The position numbers and the translations under genes are program-made. DNA of 64,000 bases from Termitomyces sp. T153 (taxonomy: Eukaryota; Basidiomycota; Agaricomycetes; Agaricales; Lyophyllaceae): assembly GCA_018296165.2 (NCBI GenBank), contig JACKQL020000130.1, forward strand, positions 1 through 64,000. Direction: 5' to 3'. A model generated the notes under the pieces. It searched no databases and had not been told where the DNA came from. It saw only the letters and a list, made by a program, of their open reading frames with translations. Shown here in pieces: positions 26,607-39,240 of the stretch. Every line of letters begins with the position of its first letter. Position 1 is the stretch's first letter.

Positions 26607-27772
26607 CCCGCTACTTTAGTAGTGGGTTCTTGTGGGTCTATCGAAAATCGTCAAAGATAGAAAGTCACGTTTTTCGGACCGCTGCTCCGGCCGGCCCGTT
26701 TCTTCCCGAGTGATCTTTCCCATTCCATTCCCTTCTGCTTTCGTTCTTATATTCTGGTAACGTTTCTATCATTGGCTGCTTTGCTTCACTCCAATTGCTA
26801 CTCCGTCTCTTCAGTCAGCTATCGCTGTGTTTACCTCATCTTCATTAAGATCTTGCAATTGTACGTGTGACGTCTCTCCTCGGTTTCCACATATGATTAT
26901 ATAGCTTGTTTCATACGCCCCATTTCTTCCACATATTTATTCCAATTCCAATGTCCCTTTTCCCTTTACCTGTTCGCTTGTTACAAGCGTGTATATTACC
27001 GTGTGTACATGAACAGGCATTTCTACTGTATAAAACGGATGAAAACTAGAGCTCATTACAACCGTAAACGTCTTTGTTTCTGCTTTGGACTTTGACACAA
27101 CCACTCTGCCTACATACTGCATTCCTAATCGGTTGGGTGTGTTGAGTCTATTGTTCGTTACTTGTGTAACAACACGGCCACTTGATGCGTCATATGACTC
27201 GGTTTCGATTAGAAAGTTCCTTGGTGAATTTCTCACATCTTCATTTCATCGGAGTACCGTAACGGTGAGTAAATGTCAAGTATATCACTTGTTTACGACT
27301 CTGTCGAAAATTTCATGAACTCAGTATACAATTGCGAGTCGTTAACGACGAAACATGTTCGCCAATGACGCTACATACTTGGTAGCATCGTGTCTTTGGG
27401 CCGTCGAGTACCGTAGCCTTAAATGAATGTTTAGGGCACATCACTTGTTGGCGACTTATGTCCTTTCTCCCTGCGACAATTGTTTGAATGATCGATGCTC
27501 CTCTAATCAATCCGTCTGTTATCCTGAATGGAAGAAGAGGTTCAAGTTGATGCGTGAATAGTACTGCTCGCAAGTATGACAAATCGGGGCGGACTGGCAT
27601 TACTCCACGACGTTGTTTACCGCTCATTGATAGAAAGTGTATCGCTGTAATATATTTAGGTACCTTGGATACAGATGTTCAGATGATAAAATAACATATT
27701 GCTGTGATATATTTACATAGTTTGTATACAATGAAAGCCAGAAGTAGCGGGCAGTGCGGCCGAAGAGGGCGC
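26607..27772 (+). repeat. Repeat unit C, CpG-rich copy
   Basis: Starts CCCGCTACTTTAGTAGTGGG at 26607 and ends with GTAGCGGGCAGTGCGGCCG at 27743, followed by the shared right-flank word GAGGGCGCCCTTCACA. The left part parallels units A and B through the BTB start (ATGTCCCTTTTCCCTTTACC near 26951), where the match stops. The conserved right end (TTTGTATACAATGAA before GTAGC) matches the right end of unit A. CG dinucleotides are intact where A and B carry CA or TG. Confidence 0.65.
26937..27627 (-). CDS. Possible two-exon gene inside repeat unit C, unknown product
   Basis: Two minus-strand frames could be joined. The first is MSGKQRRGVMPVRPDLSY to GPKTRCYQ, ending at a GTATGT donor near 27380. 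The second runs from RNSPRNFLIETESYD through RVVVSKSKAETKTFTVVMSS to VHTVIY. I do not recognise the product. No clean acceptor was pinned down, the 3' end is open, and the location inside a repeat makes chance frames possible. Confidence 0.25.
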
Positions 27773-28005
27773 CCTTCACATAGCCCAAATCTCGAGATGG
27801 AAATTCTGTATCGGCACCCGCCGGACCGGTAAGCCGCCTATCACCAAGCATTCGCAAACAAAGCCTACTCCGCTGAACCTTATTTTACGATCAAATCAAC
27901 AGAAACCTTCAAGTACCTTAGGTGCGAGACTGCGCTCCTGCTTGCCCGCGTTCCGGCTAACCCTCTATCCTTAGTCACCTTCTGACTCATAAACCATCCT
28001 CAAAA

Positions 28006-28557
28006 ATGAGTTACGTCGCTAAGGGTGAAAAAGAATACGACGCCACTGGTGCCCCCGTTCCCGGAGCCAAGATTCACAAAATTCGCATCACCTTGACCAG
28101 CAGCAATGTCAAGAACCTCGAAAAGTGTACGTACATTGTTCTTTCTCTACATTGGTATCAAGCTGAACCGCATTAATTGATTCGTAGTCTCGAACGACCT
28201 CATTAACCGTGCCAAGGATAAGCAACTTCGTGTTAAGGGCCCCGTTCGCCTCCCCACCAAGGTCCTCAAGGTTACTATGCGTAAAACCGTGTGTAGTTTC
28301 CAATTTTGTACTCCTCATATCGGATATTTACAAGGTTATCTGTCCAGCCTTGCGGTGAGGGTTCTAAGACCTGGGACTGCTTCGAAATGAAGGTTCACAA
28401 GCGCCTCATTGATCTCCACTCCTCTAGTGAGATTGTCAAGCAGATTGTGGGTATCGATCTACGTTAGTGGTCGTCTTTGTCATTGACTTTCGTTGTATTT
28501 TAGACCAGCATCAGCTTGGAGCCCGGTGTCGAGGTCGAGGTTACCATCTCCGCTTAG
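28006..28557 (+). CDS. RPS20: 40S ribosomal protein S20 (uS10)
   Basis: Component of the small ribosomal subunit head. The ATG at 28006 starts [15 protein letters not shown]. The conserved core follows over three introns: [72 protein letters not shown] and [14 protein letters not shown], with [15 protein letters not shown] at the end. About 120 residues, as expected for the family. The leader is pyrimidine-rich, as common for ribosomal protein genes. Confidence 0.97.
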
Positions 28558-28919
28558 ACAATGTTTTGTGTGCAATATATTGTACTAGGTTGACCTTAGT
28601 GACATGCTGTGACGTGTGATTGAGTTAATGTTTTGTTTCCTCGTCAACCAGTGTAACGTCGAAAGATAACACTCTAGATTGATGACACCTATGGGTTGGT
28701 GTCGCCCCAGCAAGGTATATGTGAGAGTAGCATGGTAATTTTATATAGAACAGATGGATAATTTTACTCGTGAACTTCCTTAACAATACGAATACCTGGT
28801 CCATGTATCACAGGGTATTGTGATTAATAATTCATATACTTACCTTGACCAAGTACCAACTGATTGCATCTTAGTAGGTCTTGGCCTCCGGATTACCGCA
28901 TTAACTTCTTTCTTCGCCC

Positions 28920-30180
28920 GCTGTATCTTTGAACCAAGACTGCTGCGTACGATCAGATTTCGCAAGAGATGTGCTCTGCAGAATCGAAGTTGTTCTCAAG
29001 CGACAACATAACTCATTAAGTGTCATCATCTTTCTTCCCGTGGAAGTCCTGCAGAATATCTTTTACATCGGAAGAGGAACAAGACCTCTTTTTGCAACAC
29101 AGCACCATCTTTGGTTCGAGGCAAGTGTGTACACATTGGGGCCAGTTGGCTCCCTTTGTTGTGCACCTCTGTGTAATCGAAGTTCTCGTCTTCACTCGTA
29201 GCAATTCTTGGAAAGGCTTGTTTTAGTGATACCACTGGGGGGTCTACGCAGGACGTTCTTTCGTACTCAACACAAGTGCTCCCGCTTCGATTCTAGAGTA
29301 ATTTATTGTTTCTGTGTACGGACGCAGACAGCTCAAAGACCTATCTCAGAAGTTTTCTGGCTCCTCGACTGTATTCACTTATCCTTCATGGCTGCTCTAT
29401 CACGGCCAACTCTCGGCTTCTCACTAAAAACCTAACATTTCGCGAATACCATAGAGCCTCACTTTCTTGGCATTGATGATGTTCTTATTCTTGCAAAACG
29501 ACCAAAGTTGCAGTGGGTTCGCCACGCTTGATTTGCTCGAGCAACACCAACTTTTATATCAAAACCGAACTTTCCATGTTTCGTGAACTCTGTTCAACCA
29601 TGAACCCATGCGTCGCTCGGCTCCTTGCGTCTACCACAACCGTTACTGCAGGTTTTATCAAATTGGATTTGGATTCACGCCACACTTAGAAATGTTTTAG
29701 CTTTTCTTGCGCGGCACGCAGAACCTGTCCGATGTCTCAGCATTGAGCATCGTAGGAACAGTCCTGTGGACCTCGTGCGTGCGCGCATGGACGTTTCTTA
29801 TGAAGACCTGGAGAGTCCCGATTGCGTTCTAGTGAGGAACCGTCGAGTGTCATGGCAGTAGAGAGCGCGTTGGAAGACTGACTGGCAGGCGAATGGGGAA
29901 CGCACGGTTGAAAGTTCTCTGGCGTCACTTCACTTTTGATCAGCTGGGATATCTCATGTCGATGGCGTCGCCTTGAAATTGGACGTTTGGCGTGCGTTTC
30001 GAGGATCTTACTTTCTCCAGCACGCCCGCCTTGTGGCGCGAGAGGACGATCTCGATGTTGAACAAAATTTCGTGATCACACTGGGTTATCAGGTTTGATG
30101 TGCTTCATAGCCTTGTCGCCGATGGTGGCACCTCTTCAACTTTATGGAGTGGATGATTCGTATGACATTAGGAGAATTTA
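28920..30180 (+). pseudogene. Decayed F-box-like gene
   Basis: An F-box start (VIIFLPVEVLQNIF) at about 29030 is followed, in another frame, by SEEEQDLFLQHSTIFGSRQ and VCTHWGQLAP, the usual second half of mushroom F-box domains. A frameshift therefore lies near 29065. Downstream pieces (for example LGYLMSMAS and FEDLTFSSTPALW near 29940-30040) are interrupted by stops but fit the long C-terminal region of such proteins. Limits are approximate. F-box proteins are substrate receptors of SCF ubiquitin ligases; this one looks dead. Confidence 0.4.
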
Positions 30181-30524
30181 AACAAAGCTAGGAAAGTGCG
30201 CTTTCAACCCAATCATGAAGAAGAAAGTATTCGATTGAGGCACTGGAATCGATGCACATCAGGGGGTTTGGCATATCGGATTCACAAAGACGTGACAGAG
30301 TTTTGTCGTTGAATAAAGGATGTATCTTGACGTAGGAAGAAATAGATCTGAACATGATATTCGATGGTCTCTTAGCCATTTGAACTGGTGGAGCTCATCA
30401 TCTACACAGATATCAAAAAATGAGATCTTCTTACTACATCCTCATTTTGAATATGTAGAGCACCAGTGATCTCTGGTGGTCTATCATGTCAGTATCCTCT
30501 CTGGACAAGGAAAAATCCGGACAT
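30181..30524. other. Intergenic gap before DBP9 3' end
   Basis: No supported coding frame or repeat; only a short unconvincing minus-strand ORF. Confidence 0.35.
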
Positions 30525-32879
30525 CTATCTACTGAACTTCTTTAATGGGTCCGATTTCTTTTTGCCACCACGACCAGCACTCCAACTTCCACGACCGCCT
30601 CTTCCTCGGCCCCTTCCACGGCCCCGGGAATTATTATCCTTTCTGAACGGCACAAAACCGGGTTTCGATGTTTCCACCTCAGTACTATCCACAGTCCCAG
30701 AAACAGTGGCAATGTTTGGTAACAGATACTTTGGCACGTGTTTCATGTGCGGTTGAATTCTCGTCGGGTGAAGCGGCTTGTCATGCCGCAGGTACTCAAG
30801 GTCCAGTGGGTTGTCTTCGAAGTGTGCCTATCAACCCCATCGCCCATCAGTTGGCTGCTTGATGACAAATATAAGGATGAAGAACTAGCCTTGAGTTTGT
30901 CAGAATTTAGGATCTCGACCTTGAGTTCTTTAATCCGTGCCTCTTTGATCGCACTCCTTGTAACGCTGCGCAATGCATCCTCCATACGATACCGGAATGC
31001 CTCAACTTGCTTCATGTCAAAATTGTACTCTTTGATCTTGCTTCCCCTCGCTCCCTGTTCCTTCTCGATCTTTACAAATACACCCTCATCCCCCTTAGCA
31101 CTCGGAAGACACCCCACAACCTTGTTTTTCCCCCACTGATCATGAGGTACAACAAAGGATAGGGCCATCCCTGTACGACCCGCACGTGCCGTACGTCCAA
31201 CACGATGTGTGTATGATCGCGACGTTGTCGGAAGGTCAAAGTTGAGCACGCATGCAACGTCAACGAAGTCAACACCACGCGTCACGCCGTACTCTTTGTC
31301 ATTGGTTTTTCGGTGTTTCGTCTTGCGGGACTTGGATGATGAAGGGTCTGGCTTAGGCGAGCTGGCGCGTTTGCGCTTTCGCGACGAGGAAGGAGATTCT
31401 GATAGTTCCCCCGACGGTTCCTCGTCATCCGTAGGCATAGATTCGCGCTGAGTCGACAAAACTACAAGGGATGAGCGGGGAGACAATTAATATGAGGATA
31501 AAAAACGAACGTTCTTCAACTGCTTCGTCGTCATCCCCTTGATCCTCCTCATCAGTGTCTTGCTCTATGGTTCCACTTTCGTCCGTGGCAATGATATAAT
31601 CGTAAACACCCTTGTTAAATTCTTGTACAGTATGATATCTGGCAAAGAGACGGTCAATAGACCACAACGATTTAGTCAATTCAAAACTCGCCTTGAGTTG
31701 AGGGGTAACTCTGAATTAAGCACACAACTTTTTATTGAAAATTGCTCGAGAAATAGTTTGAGGCGATAGCTGCGGTCAACGTCATTGACAAAGATAATGC
31801 ATTTGCCCTTGATGAGCTTTAACTTGAGGATAACATATGTCAGGAGGAACTTGTCCACTTCAGAGCATCTTCATGAAGTCAATACCAGAAAAGGTTGATC
31901 TGATGGATAGGACACACTTGACGGCGTATTGGCTGAGATGCGCTGCTTCATCCTCATCTTCCTCGAGTCTAAGAATTGCCTGAATCCTGTGTCAGTCCAG
32001 AATTCAATGACATGGGCTTGTGACGCCTACAGGATTGCGAAGGGTTAGACCTTTGAGAAGTTCCACATCCTCAGTCATTGTTGCACTCATTAGGAATGAC
32101 TGGTAGACTTTGGGGAGGAAGGAGCCACTGAATATTTGCCGGATATCTTCGTTATGTCCATATGAGAGGATCAAATCAGCTTCATCGATAACAAGAGAGT
32201 CTAACGACGAGGCAGAAAGTGCCTAAGAACAATACGTCGAGATTCAAAATCAATGATAGGGCAGCAGGCCTGTACCTTGGACTGGAGAAGTGCCAAAGCT
32301 CGTGAAGGTGTGGCAACGACAATGTCAGGTCTGTCTGAGAGGAGAATGCTAATCAAAGGAAGGATAAAATGCTCGATCAGACTCGAAACACTGTGCTCTC
32401 ACCGTTGAAGATGTGCCGTTGCCCCCGTGGATACATTTAATAGAGTGACATCTGGTTCACAGTAGGTCAAAAGACCACGCAGGTAAGCAGAAACTTGTTC
32501 AGACAATTCGCGAGTTGGCACCAAGATCAAGGTGCGTGTAGCTTGCCGTGCCGGATCTTCAGCAGGTAGTGACTGAACGGGCACATTGGTCAAATACTTT
32601 ATGCAGAACTTTAGGCAATCGACAGAGAAAGAGACATACACTTTTGGCACTTAGGATATTTTGTACTACAGGAACGCAGTACGCTGCTGTCTTTCCACTC
32701 CCTGTACGAGCACGGGCGAGGATATCTCGGCTTTCTAGTGCCAGTGGAATGGCTTTTGCTTGAACGAGGGTAGGACGCGCGAAACCGCCGTCGGCGAGGG
32801 CTCGTAGGAGGCGGGCATCTAAAAGATGAGAGAAAGATGCAAATGTTGTCTTCCCGTCGACGAGACGTTCCTCAGCCAT
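30525..32879 (-). CDS. DBP9: DEAD-box RNA helicase, Dbp9/DDX56 type
   Basis: Predicted nucleolar ATP-dependent RNA helicase for 60S ribosome maturation. The ATG at 32879 starts [20 protein letters not shown]. Motifs in order: Q motif region [16 protein letters not shown], motif [45 protein letters not shown] (motif II, DEAD), [13 protein letters not shown] (III), [20 protein letters not shown] (IV), [11 protein letters not shown] (Dbp9-typical) and [20 protein letters not shown] (VI). A Ser/Lys-rich acidic insert separates the last two, and the C-terminus is an RGRGRG-rich basic tail ending DPLKKFSR. One intron (about 31680) appears to use a GC donor (AAG/GCGAGT) with a normal AG end, which keeps [10 protein letters not shown] in frame. 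Confidence 0.92.
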
Positions 32880-32943
32880 AGCCCGTCGTTTTGTAGAAAA
32901 TCTGAGAGAGCGCGATCAAAATTATCGGCGGACTTCGAATTGC
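32880..32943. promoter_or_regulatory. 64-base bidirectional spacer between DBP9 and the ZNHIT2-like gene
   Basis: The two start codons point apart with only 64 bases between them, so the promoters must overlap or lie within the neighbouring transcripts. It links two genes with RNA or ribonucleoprotein assembly roles. Confidence 0.6.
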
Positions 32944-34464
32944 ATGTCTCCTCCAAGCGCTACCTTCAGCGACAAATCGATATGTAGACTGTGAGTTTCT
33001 GGTTCAGGGTGATACTCAAGCTTTTATTCGGCCTCTACTGTGCAGATGTGGTCGTCAATTCGCGAAATACAACTGCCCAACTTGTAATGTCGCCTACTGT
33101 TCCCTGACATGCTTCCGCTCCGAAGTGCGGTCATCGACCATTCCCATTCTGCACCTGTTGACTATCCCCGAAATCACTTTAGGCTCACGCGCAATGCTCA
33201 GAGACGTTCTACAAGAAGGAAGTAGAGACACAAATACAGTCGGAACCATCTAAAACGCTACAGGAAAGAATGCAGATGATGGAGATGCTCAAGAAGTTCG
33301 AGGAAGAGAGCGAACAAGACGCGGGTTTGGACAGTGACGGTGAAGATGACGGTGAAGATTTAGCACGTAGATTTGCGGATATTGACCTCGGTATGTGTGC
33401 GCCACTCATCTGCACGCGTTCAAAGTAAGCAAGGTTATTCTGACAAAAGCTGACGGGACGTTCGCTAGATGCTACATCAGTTGCTGATGTGTGGTCGAAA
33501 CTCACACCCGCTGAGCAGGCCGAATTCGTTAAAATTATGGAAGATCCTAATAGTGATCACGCTCGTCAGCTGTTGGCGAGCGAAGAACTGGAGAACGAGC
33601 GATGTGAACCCTGGTGGCACGCGCCTGCAGTAGAATCCGATGGCCCGCTTCCTCGTCGGTATGGCTCGAAGCCTGAGTTGATTCCTGTACCTGCGGTGAT
33701 GGTTCAGCCTATACCGAATGGGCCACTTCTCCATTATAACATCTGCGCAGTATGGTACGTGGCCCGACCTCGAGTGCGGATAAGTTAATCCTAACGTTAA
33801 GATATAGTATCGCATATGCATTTGTCACACGACACCTTTCTGTATCTCCACTATCATCTCTGCTGCCCGAAGATATCGATTTCGAGGAGGCCAAACACCT
33901 GGTATCGCAGCTGGTACCTTTTCTGGTTGATCGGAAGTCAACAATGCTACACCCCAATCTATCGAGTCTTGTGACGGATATCTGGTCTAGGTTCAAGCCT
34001 GTGTGTTTTCATTCATATATTGATAAGACACAATTAGTCATTAACCGATATCTTAGGGCCAAGTGTCATCCGATTTATTTGCGATCCTGTTAAAAGATAC
34101 CACCCATATGGTTTGCCCACTCCCTGTCACAGCGGTTGCGTTGCGATCCGAGTCAGAAGAGTATTTTGATGTAGCTTCTCATCCGCATTTGAATCTTGTT
34201 CTGGCTCTATCAGACCTTACAAAGTTGTTTCAATGTCCTACGACTGACGCCAAGAAATCTCATGTCACATACAAACTGCTTTTCTATGCAGCGCACATAC
34301 TTTCTACGCCATCTGATACCCTCCGTGTTCTCGCCGAAGAACTTGCAGAACGCTCCGCTGCCTATCAAACTGATAGACTGGAGCTCGAATCGGAATTCCA
34401 GGGTGGCACGGGAAAATACAAAAGGCAGGAGGGACGGGTTCCTGTCATCGAGGAAGTTCATTGA
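32944..34464 (+). CDS. HIT-type zinc finger protein, ZNHIT2-like
   Basis: Human ZNHIT2 works with the R2TP/RuvBL system and U5 snRNP assembly; the same role is inferred here. The ATG at 32944 starts MSPPSATFSDKSICRLCGRQ. Exon joins give a complete zf-HIT domain: C-x2-C (ICRLC), NCPTC, YCSLTCF, then HAQC after a 59-base intron. A charged helix (RMQMMEMLKKFEEESE) and an acidic stretch follow. The conserved C-terminal region contains WSKLTPAEQAEFVKIM, EPWWHAP, NICAV, YAFVTRHL and HLNLVLALSDL. It ends VPVIEEVH. About six introns. The zinc ligands appear intact. Confidence 0.85.
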
Positions 34465-34859
34465 CATTTCACGGTGTGATTACATACTGCCATGGATGAT
34501 CGACGATACCGAAACGTCCATGTAAGGGAAACTTATTCCTTACTGGCGAGAGGGACAACCAGAGGGACCCACAGACGCAAGACACAGAGGTACATCGCTT
34601 CCTGCCGTCCAAACTCATCCTTTGAATACGTTAGGTTTCATTGACCTTGTGCTCCATTTACTTTCTTTATTTAGGTAGCTATCTCGAACTGTATACCTTC
34701 ACCTATGCTCTGGGCCTGTGAAGTTGATTGGAGGACGTCCATCCCCCGCCAACGTCACGTGGTGTTACTTTGATGTGACATTTTCGTCCAAAATGAGATT
34801 TCAAGACAAAACTTGTGTCCTCAGCAGCATCAGGGCCCATTGTGCAAATCGGGCCCCGA
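34465..34859. other. 3' flank leading into the element island
   Basis: Normal-composition sequence after the ZNHIT2-like stop. CG dinucleotides disappear from about 34860 onward. No gene is seen. Confidence 0.4.
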
Positions 34860-35486
34860 CATTTCATTAATGTGATGTATCAGTGGAAAGTTATCAAGAA
34901 ATATTAAGAATTGATATACATTAGAATAAGTTATCAACTTTTCAAAAAAATGGATATTAGCCATGCCTACAGCATCAATCTCCTTGATAATTGTTGGATG
35001 ATGATGATGATGAACTCTATTTAACACCAGCAAGCTACAATACAGAGCTAAGAGGTGGGACAATAGGCCAGATGTACAGTACCATGTACAGGGAGAAGCA
35101 TTGTTGTGTATCAATGTATGTATTTTTGTGTAGTAGAACTTTCCTCACAGAGATTGTGATTAGCATGTATAGTCAGGTTCATGTTGCAGTAAGGCTCAAA
35201 GGTAGATCAAAGGTAAGGTTAGGGTTATTATGGGTTCAAGATAGGGTAGATTTGTGACCAGTGATGTTCCTGTTGTGCTGTGTGGATGCAGGGTGTCGAT
35301 GACCTCCCATGGTGTGTGAGCTCCTGCTATGCCAACATTGGTGTTTGTCAGAATGATTGATTGATCAACATGTGTGTGAAATCAATTAGATCCAGCCAAA
35401 TTTTCCTTTGTCATAAGTCTTTACCACTTCAGTCTATCTTTTCTTTTGTCCTGCCTGAGACTTATTCTAGCACATGTCCATATTTG

Positions 35487-36600
35487 TCCAGTTCTGCTGA
35501 CCATGGTGGCTCAGCTTAACTGGGCAAGTCCTTACTAGGCAGACACAACATCCTGCACTTATAACCTAGCATTCTGGAAAAGTCCAGACTTCAGATACTT
35601 GTGAGGATGAGTCAAGAAAAGTGGTCCAAGCAAGTCCAGGGTGGTCTGGGGGAGTCTAAGACAAGGTACAAGGGGAATTGAGCTTTGGGGTGCATCAGGC
35701 ACAAGTCTGGAGGTGAGTATTGAGTGTGTGAGGCAAGTGGAGGCCATGTGAGTGATGGGAGTGGGCCAGAGATTGATAGGGAATCAATTAGTGTTGATGG
35801 GTCCCAGGGCCAAGTGTAAGGTGAGGTCTAGAGTTAGTTATGAATGTATAGGGTTGTAAATATATGAACAGAGATATGCATGGAGTTTGTAACAGAGTCA
35901 GAGTTGAAAGAAATTCAGGCACATGTGAGAGGAGACAAAGACAAACAAGACAAGATGGAGTTGAGGCAAGATTGAGAAGAGGTGGAATAGAATTGAAGAG
36001 ACATGGAACTAGAGACAGAGACAGAAATAGAGACAGGACCAGGAAATATAACAGACACAAATATAACAGAAGAATATTGGCAATATCAAGACTGCCATAG
36101 CAGATATTACTCTATGACTTATATACTAAATATGGAAACTCCTCTGGCAACTATGGGTCTGATAGTGGGGCTTGTTGGAGATGTGTGGAGTCAATGAGTA
36201 TTGATTCTGATCAGTTGGCAGGCTGTGGTGATATACTGATGGGAACTGATGGGAACACAGGCTGCACTATGATTGGCAGTATGTTCTGGGGTGGTTGGGT
36301 AGGTCAGGGTGACAAGTTGGTGGAGGTCCACAGTGTGTGCCAGAGTTCCTGGAAAGCATTGGAGATAGCCAAGGGCTTGGAAGGGAATGGGAACATGACA
36401 GAGTTTGCCAGGGGGCTATTGGAGTTTGCTGGAGAAGTATCAGAGTTAGCCAGGGCAGGCACTGTGAGTGAACAAAGATTGGGGTGAGTCAAAGAGGTGT
36501 TGGTGGGAACTCCAGGGGAGTGGGGTTGCTTGGGAAGAGGTCCAGAGGTCTGGGAGTGGGTTGTGACATCACTTCTCCTTCAGCATTGAGACTCTTGGGG
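35487..36600 (+). repeat. LTR-like repeat with start of internal region (copy 1)
   Basis: Begins TGTCCAGTTCTGCTGACC and continues GCTCAGCTTAACTGGGCAAG. It matches, inverted, the stretch 43425 down to 41340, and its first 180 bases match 38376-38560 directly. The end of the LTR proper is uncertain (around 36150). The rest reads like the 5' part of a gag region. Confidence 0.6.
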
Positions 36601-37589
36601 CATGGGCATGAGTTGGGGATTGGCAGGGATGTGGGAATCAAAGTCAGAGCAATATTGATCAAAGCACAGCAGGCAGCAGTGGCATGGGGAACAAAGTTGA
36701 AGCATGGCCACTGTCCATCAGGAAGCTCTTTCCAATTGATTAAAAGGGTCAGGATGTACCCCAGTGCTTCCCTAACTTTTCCAAATGTCTTCTTCTGCTT
36801 TGCCATCAACTTTAATGTTGTTTCCTACTCCTCTGCCATTGGATGACAATTGTGTTAATGTCTGGACAGAGTACAAGTGTCATTGGGAGAAACACAACTA
36901 GCATCAAGACTGGAGAAAAGTGGACTCAATATAACTGCCATTATGAGTGTGGTAATCCTGTGCCTGGCATGTTGTTGACTGATCTTGGCAGAATTGTGCT
37001 ATGGCAGGCCTCATTGCAGGCCTCTTCCAGGTTGAGGGTCTGGGGCAGTTGGTGCAGGGTGCTCTTGTGCTACCAACACATATGTTGAAGCCAAGTCTAG
37101 GGCCTTGGAGGGTGCAGGTTGTCCCAGAGGCCCAGCAGATTGCACAAGTGGAGGTGATGCTGGAGAAGTTTGTGGAGGCAGTTGGTAGGCTGCAGGGGCC
37201 TCCAACTTTGGAGTGGTGTCAAGTGGAAGCTCTGGTAAGCTGTCAAAGTGTCATTCTGCACTCCAGCTAATTTGTTGCTTAGTGCACTCTCTGCACCCAG
37301 CACAGAAGGCAGTGTAAGTTTGAGGCCCTGGTGCAGGGTTCTTGCTGGGACATGTTAATATGCCTCTCTTGCTAGATGAGGCATAAGAAGTGCTCCATTT
37401 CACTAAGTTGGCATGGGCCTGTATTGTGGTGGAGCAGGGTTGGGACCTGAACTGGGTGGCAGTGCAGCTGGGCAAGGGTCAGAGGGGCAAGGCATTGGGC
37501 TGGAGGTCCAGAGTAGAGGGCAGAGAGGGCAAGAAGTGGCCAGCAGGGAAGGTTGGACCTCTGTAGAGTGGGTGGAGGGAGGGGGACCT

Positions 37590-38370
37590 GGTGGCATGCA
37601 ACAAGAGCAAGCAAAGGGTGTCTCTGTCTGCAGAGGCTGGGCCCAGCAAGAGGCCCCAGAGCAAGGAATCAATGGCAGGCCCTCCTGGGCCTCACATGTA
37701 TTCCTTGGAGTTGGAAGCCCTGATGGGGCAATCTAGCAAGGCTCTTGGGTTGGCCTTGTTTATCACTGAGACCCTCTTGCATTGCTAGGTAGAGAGGTTG
37801 ACAAGAATATTAGGGACCCACAAGAAGGAACTCTGGAGGGTGAAGGAGGACTAGGATACAATGTGATGGGACAGAGATGTGGCATAGAGGGACAGGGATA
37901 TGGTGCAGTGGAACCAGGATGCTGCTATGCAAATGGCCACTAAGAAGTTGTTAGAAGTCAAGTAGTTGCAGGAGTAGTTGGGGCAGCTAGAGGCATGGGC
38001 AGAGCAGGAGTGCAGTGATCAGCACCCAAAGTGGGGGTGTTTTGGACAGTAGTAAAGGCTAGGAGGAGGTGCAAGGAGTGGTTTGCCAATGAGGCAGCTT
38101 TGGGGCAGAGAGAGATCATGCATGAGTTTTTATTTGTTTCTTCTCCCTCTTGCCACACTGATATAATTGGACAGGTTGAGTCTGGGAATTGGGTCTGGTA
38201 ACACAGGATCCTGCTGGATGGGGTGTTGCCCACCTTTGCCTTGATTCAGGATGGATTGGTGTGCATGCCTAGAAATCTCTCTCTAGAGTTGGAGCATGGA
38301 GTGGAACAAATGGGGTGGTTGCTGGTGAGGCATTGGTGGCAGAACATGGCAGGTCCTGGAGCATGGTAGA
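37590..38370 (+). pseudogene. Gag-like coiled-coil relic, plus strand
   Basis: MACNKSKQRVSLSAEAGPSK is followed by LELEALMGQSSK and then, with stops, by LTRILGTHKKELWRVKED, VQWNQDAAMQMATKKLLEVK and LQEQLGQLEAWAEQ (reading TAG as an original CAG where needed). The charged coiled-coil pattern and the position behind an LTR-like repeat fit a retroelement gag protein. Enzyme domains were not found. Confidence 0.4.
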
Positions 38371-38375
38371 AGGTG

Positions 38376-38560
38376 GCTGTTAGGTTCCACTGACATGGGG
38401 GCTCAGCTTAACTGGGCAAGTCCTTACTAGGCAGATGTGATGTCCTGTGCTTATAACCTAGTGCTTTGGAGATGGTTTGGACTTCAGATACTTGCAAGAG
38501 GGAGCTAGGGGGAGTGGTCTGAGCAAGTCCAGAATGGGCATTAGGTATAAGTCCATTGAA
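38376..38560 (+). repeat. LTR-like repeat, truncated copy 2
   Basis: TGTTAGGTTCCACTGAC followed by GCTCAGCTTAACTGGGCAAG matches the first part of the repeat at 35487 in direct orientation. Similarity is lost after about 38560. Confidence 0.6.
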
Positions 38561-38999
38561 TGTGGTCCAGCTGATTCAAACTGGCCTTAACCTGTGCTGG
38601 GAGTTGGTATTTGAGGTAAATCAAGTGGAGGCTATTGCAGACAAATGCACTAGCTGACAATATACTGTCCAGTAAAGTCCAATGGTGCCAGAAGTATTCT
38701 GCCACAGTCAGTAATTTTAGACCCAGAGTCAATCTTCACTTACCCAAAGACTGAAGCCAAAGCTCTGAGACTCAGTTGATGAGCTACTCACATTGTCAAG
38801 CCACCTCTGCCAGATCTTCCAACTTACAGAACTTCAAGCCTAATGCTAGGGCTGCTGAGCCCTCACTATAAGCCCACTTCAGTACCATGTTACTCCAAGA
38901 GCTTTCCTCCTCCCAATTGACTCCTCTCTCATTCCAGACCACTGGATCTGCCTGGACTCCAACTTTTCAACAATCTGCCAACTGCACCCACTGCTTTCC

Positions 39000-39240
39000 C
39001 TCAGCCAAACCCTACCATTATAAATTGTACATCAAACAGTTGTTGCCACTCCACCAGCTGCTCCATATGATTCTCCACTGCCCTCTTCAGCTCCTGCACC
39101 AATTCATTCTCCACCTAGAGCTTGTGTGCCAACTCCTGGTTCTGATCTGATAACTGTTTGTTCTGACCCTAGAGCTGGACTGCCTGACCTTAGAGGCTCT
39201 CAAGCTGCTTGTGGAGCTGTGCACCCTCCACTAGTGAGCC
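39000..39240 (-). pseudogene. Gag-like coiled-coil relic, minus strand
   Basis: Minus-strand reading gives EGAQLHKQLESL, GQNKQLSDQNQELAHKL and VENELVQELKRAVENHMEQL, interrupted by TAG or TAA stops where glutamine or arginine would fit the heptads. It looks like the same class of coiled-coil protein as at 37590 but on the other strand. Confidence 0.4.
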
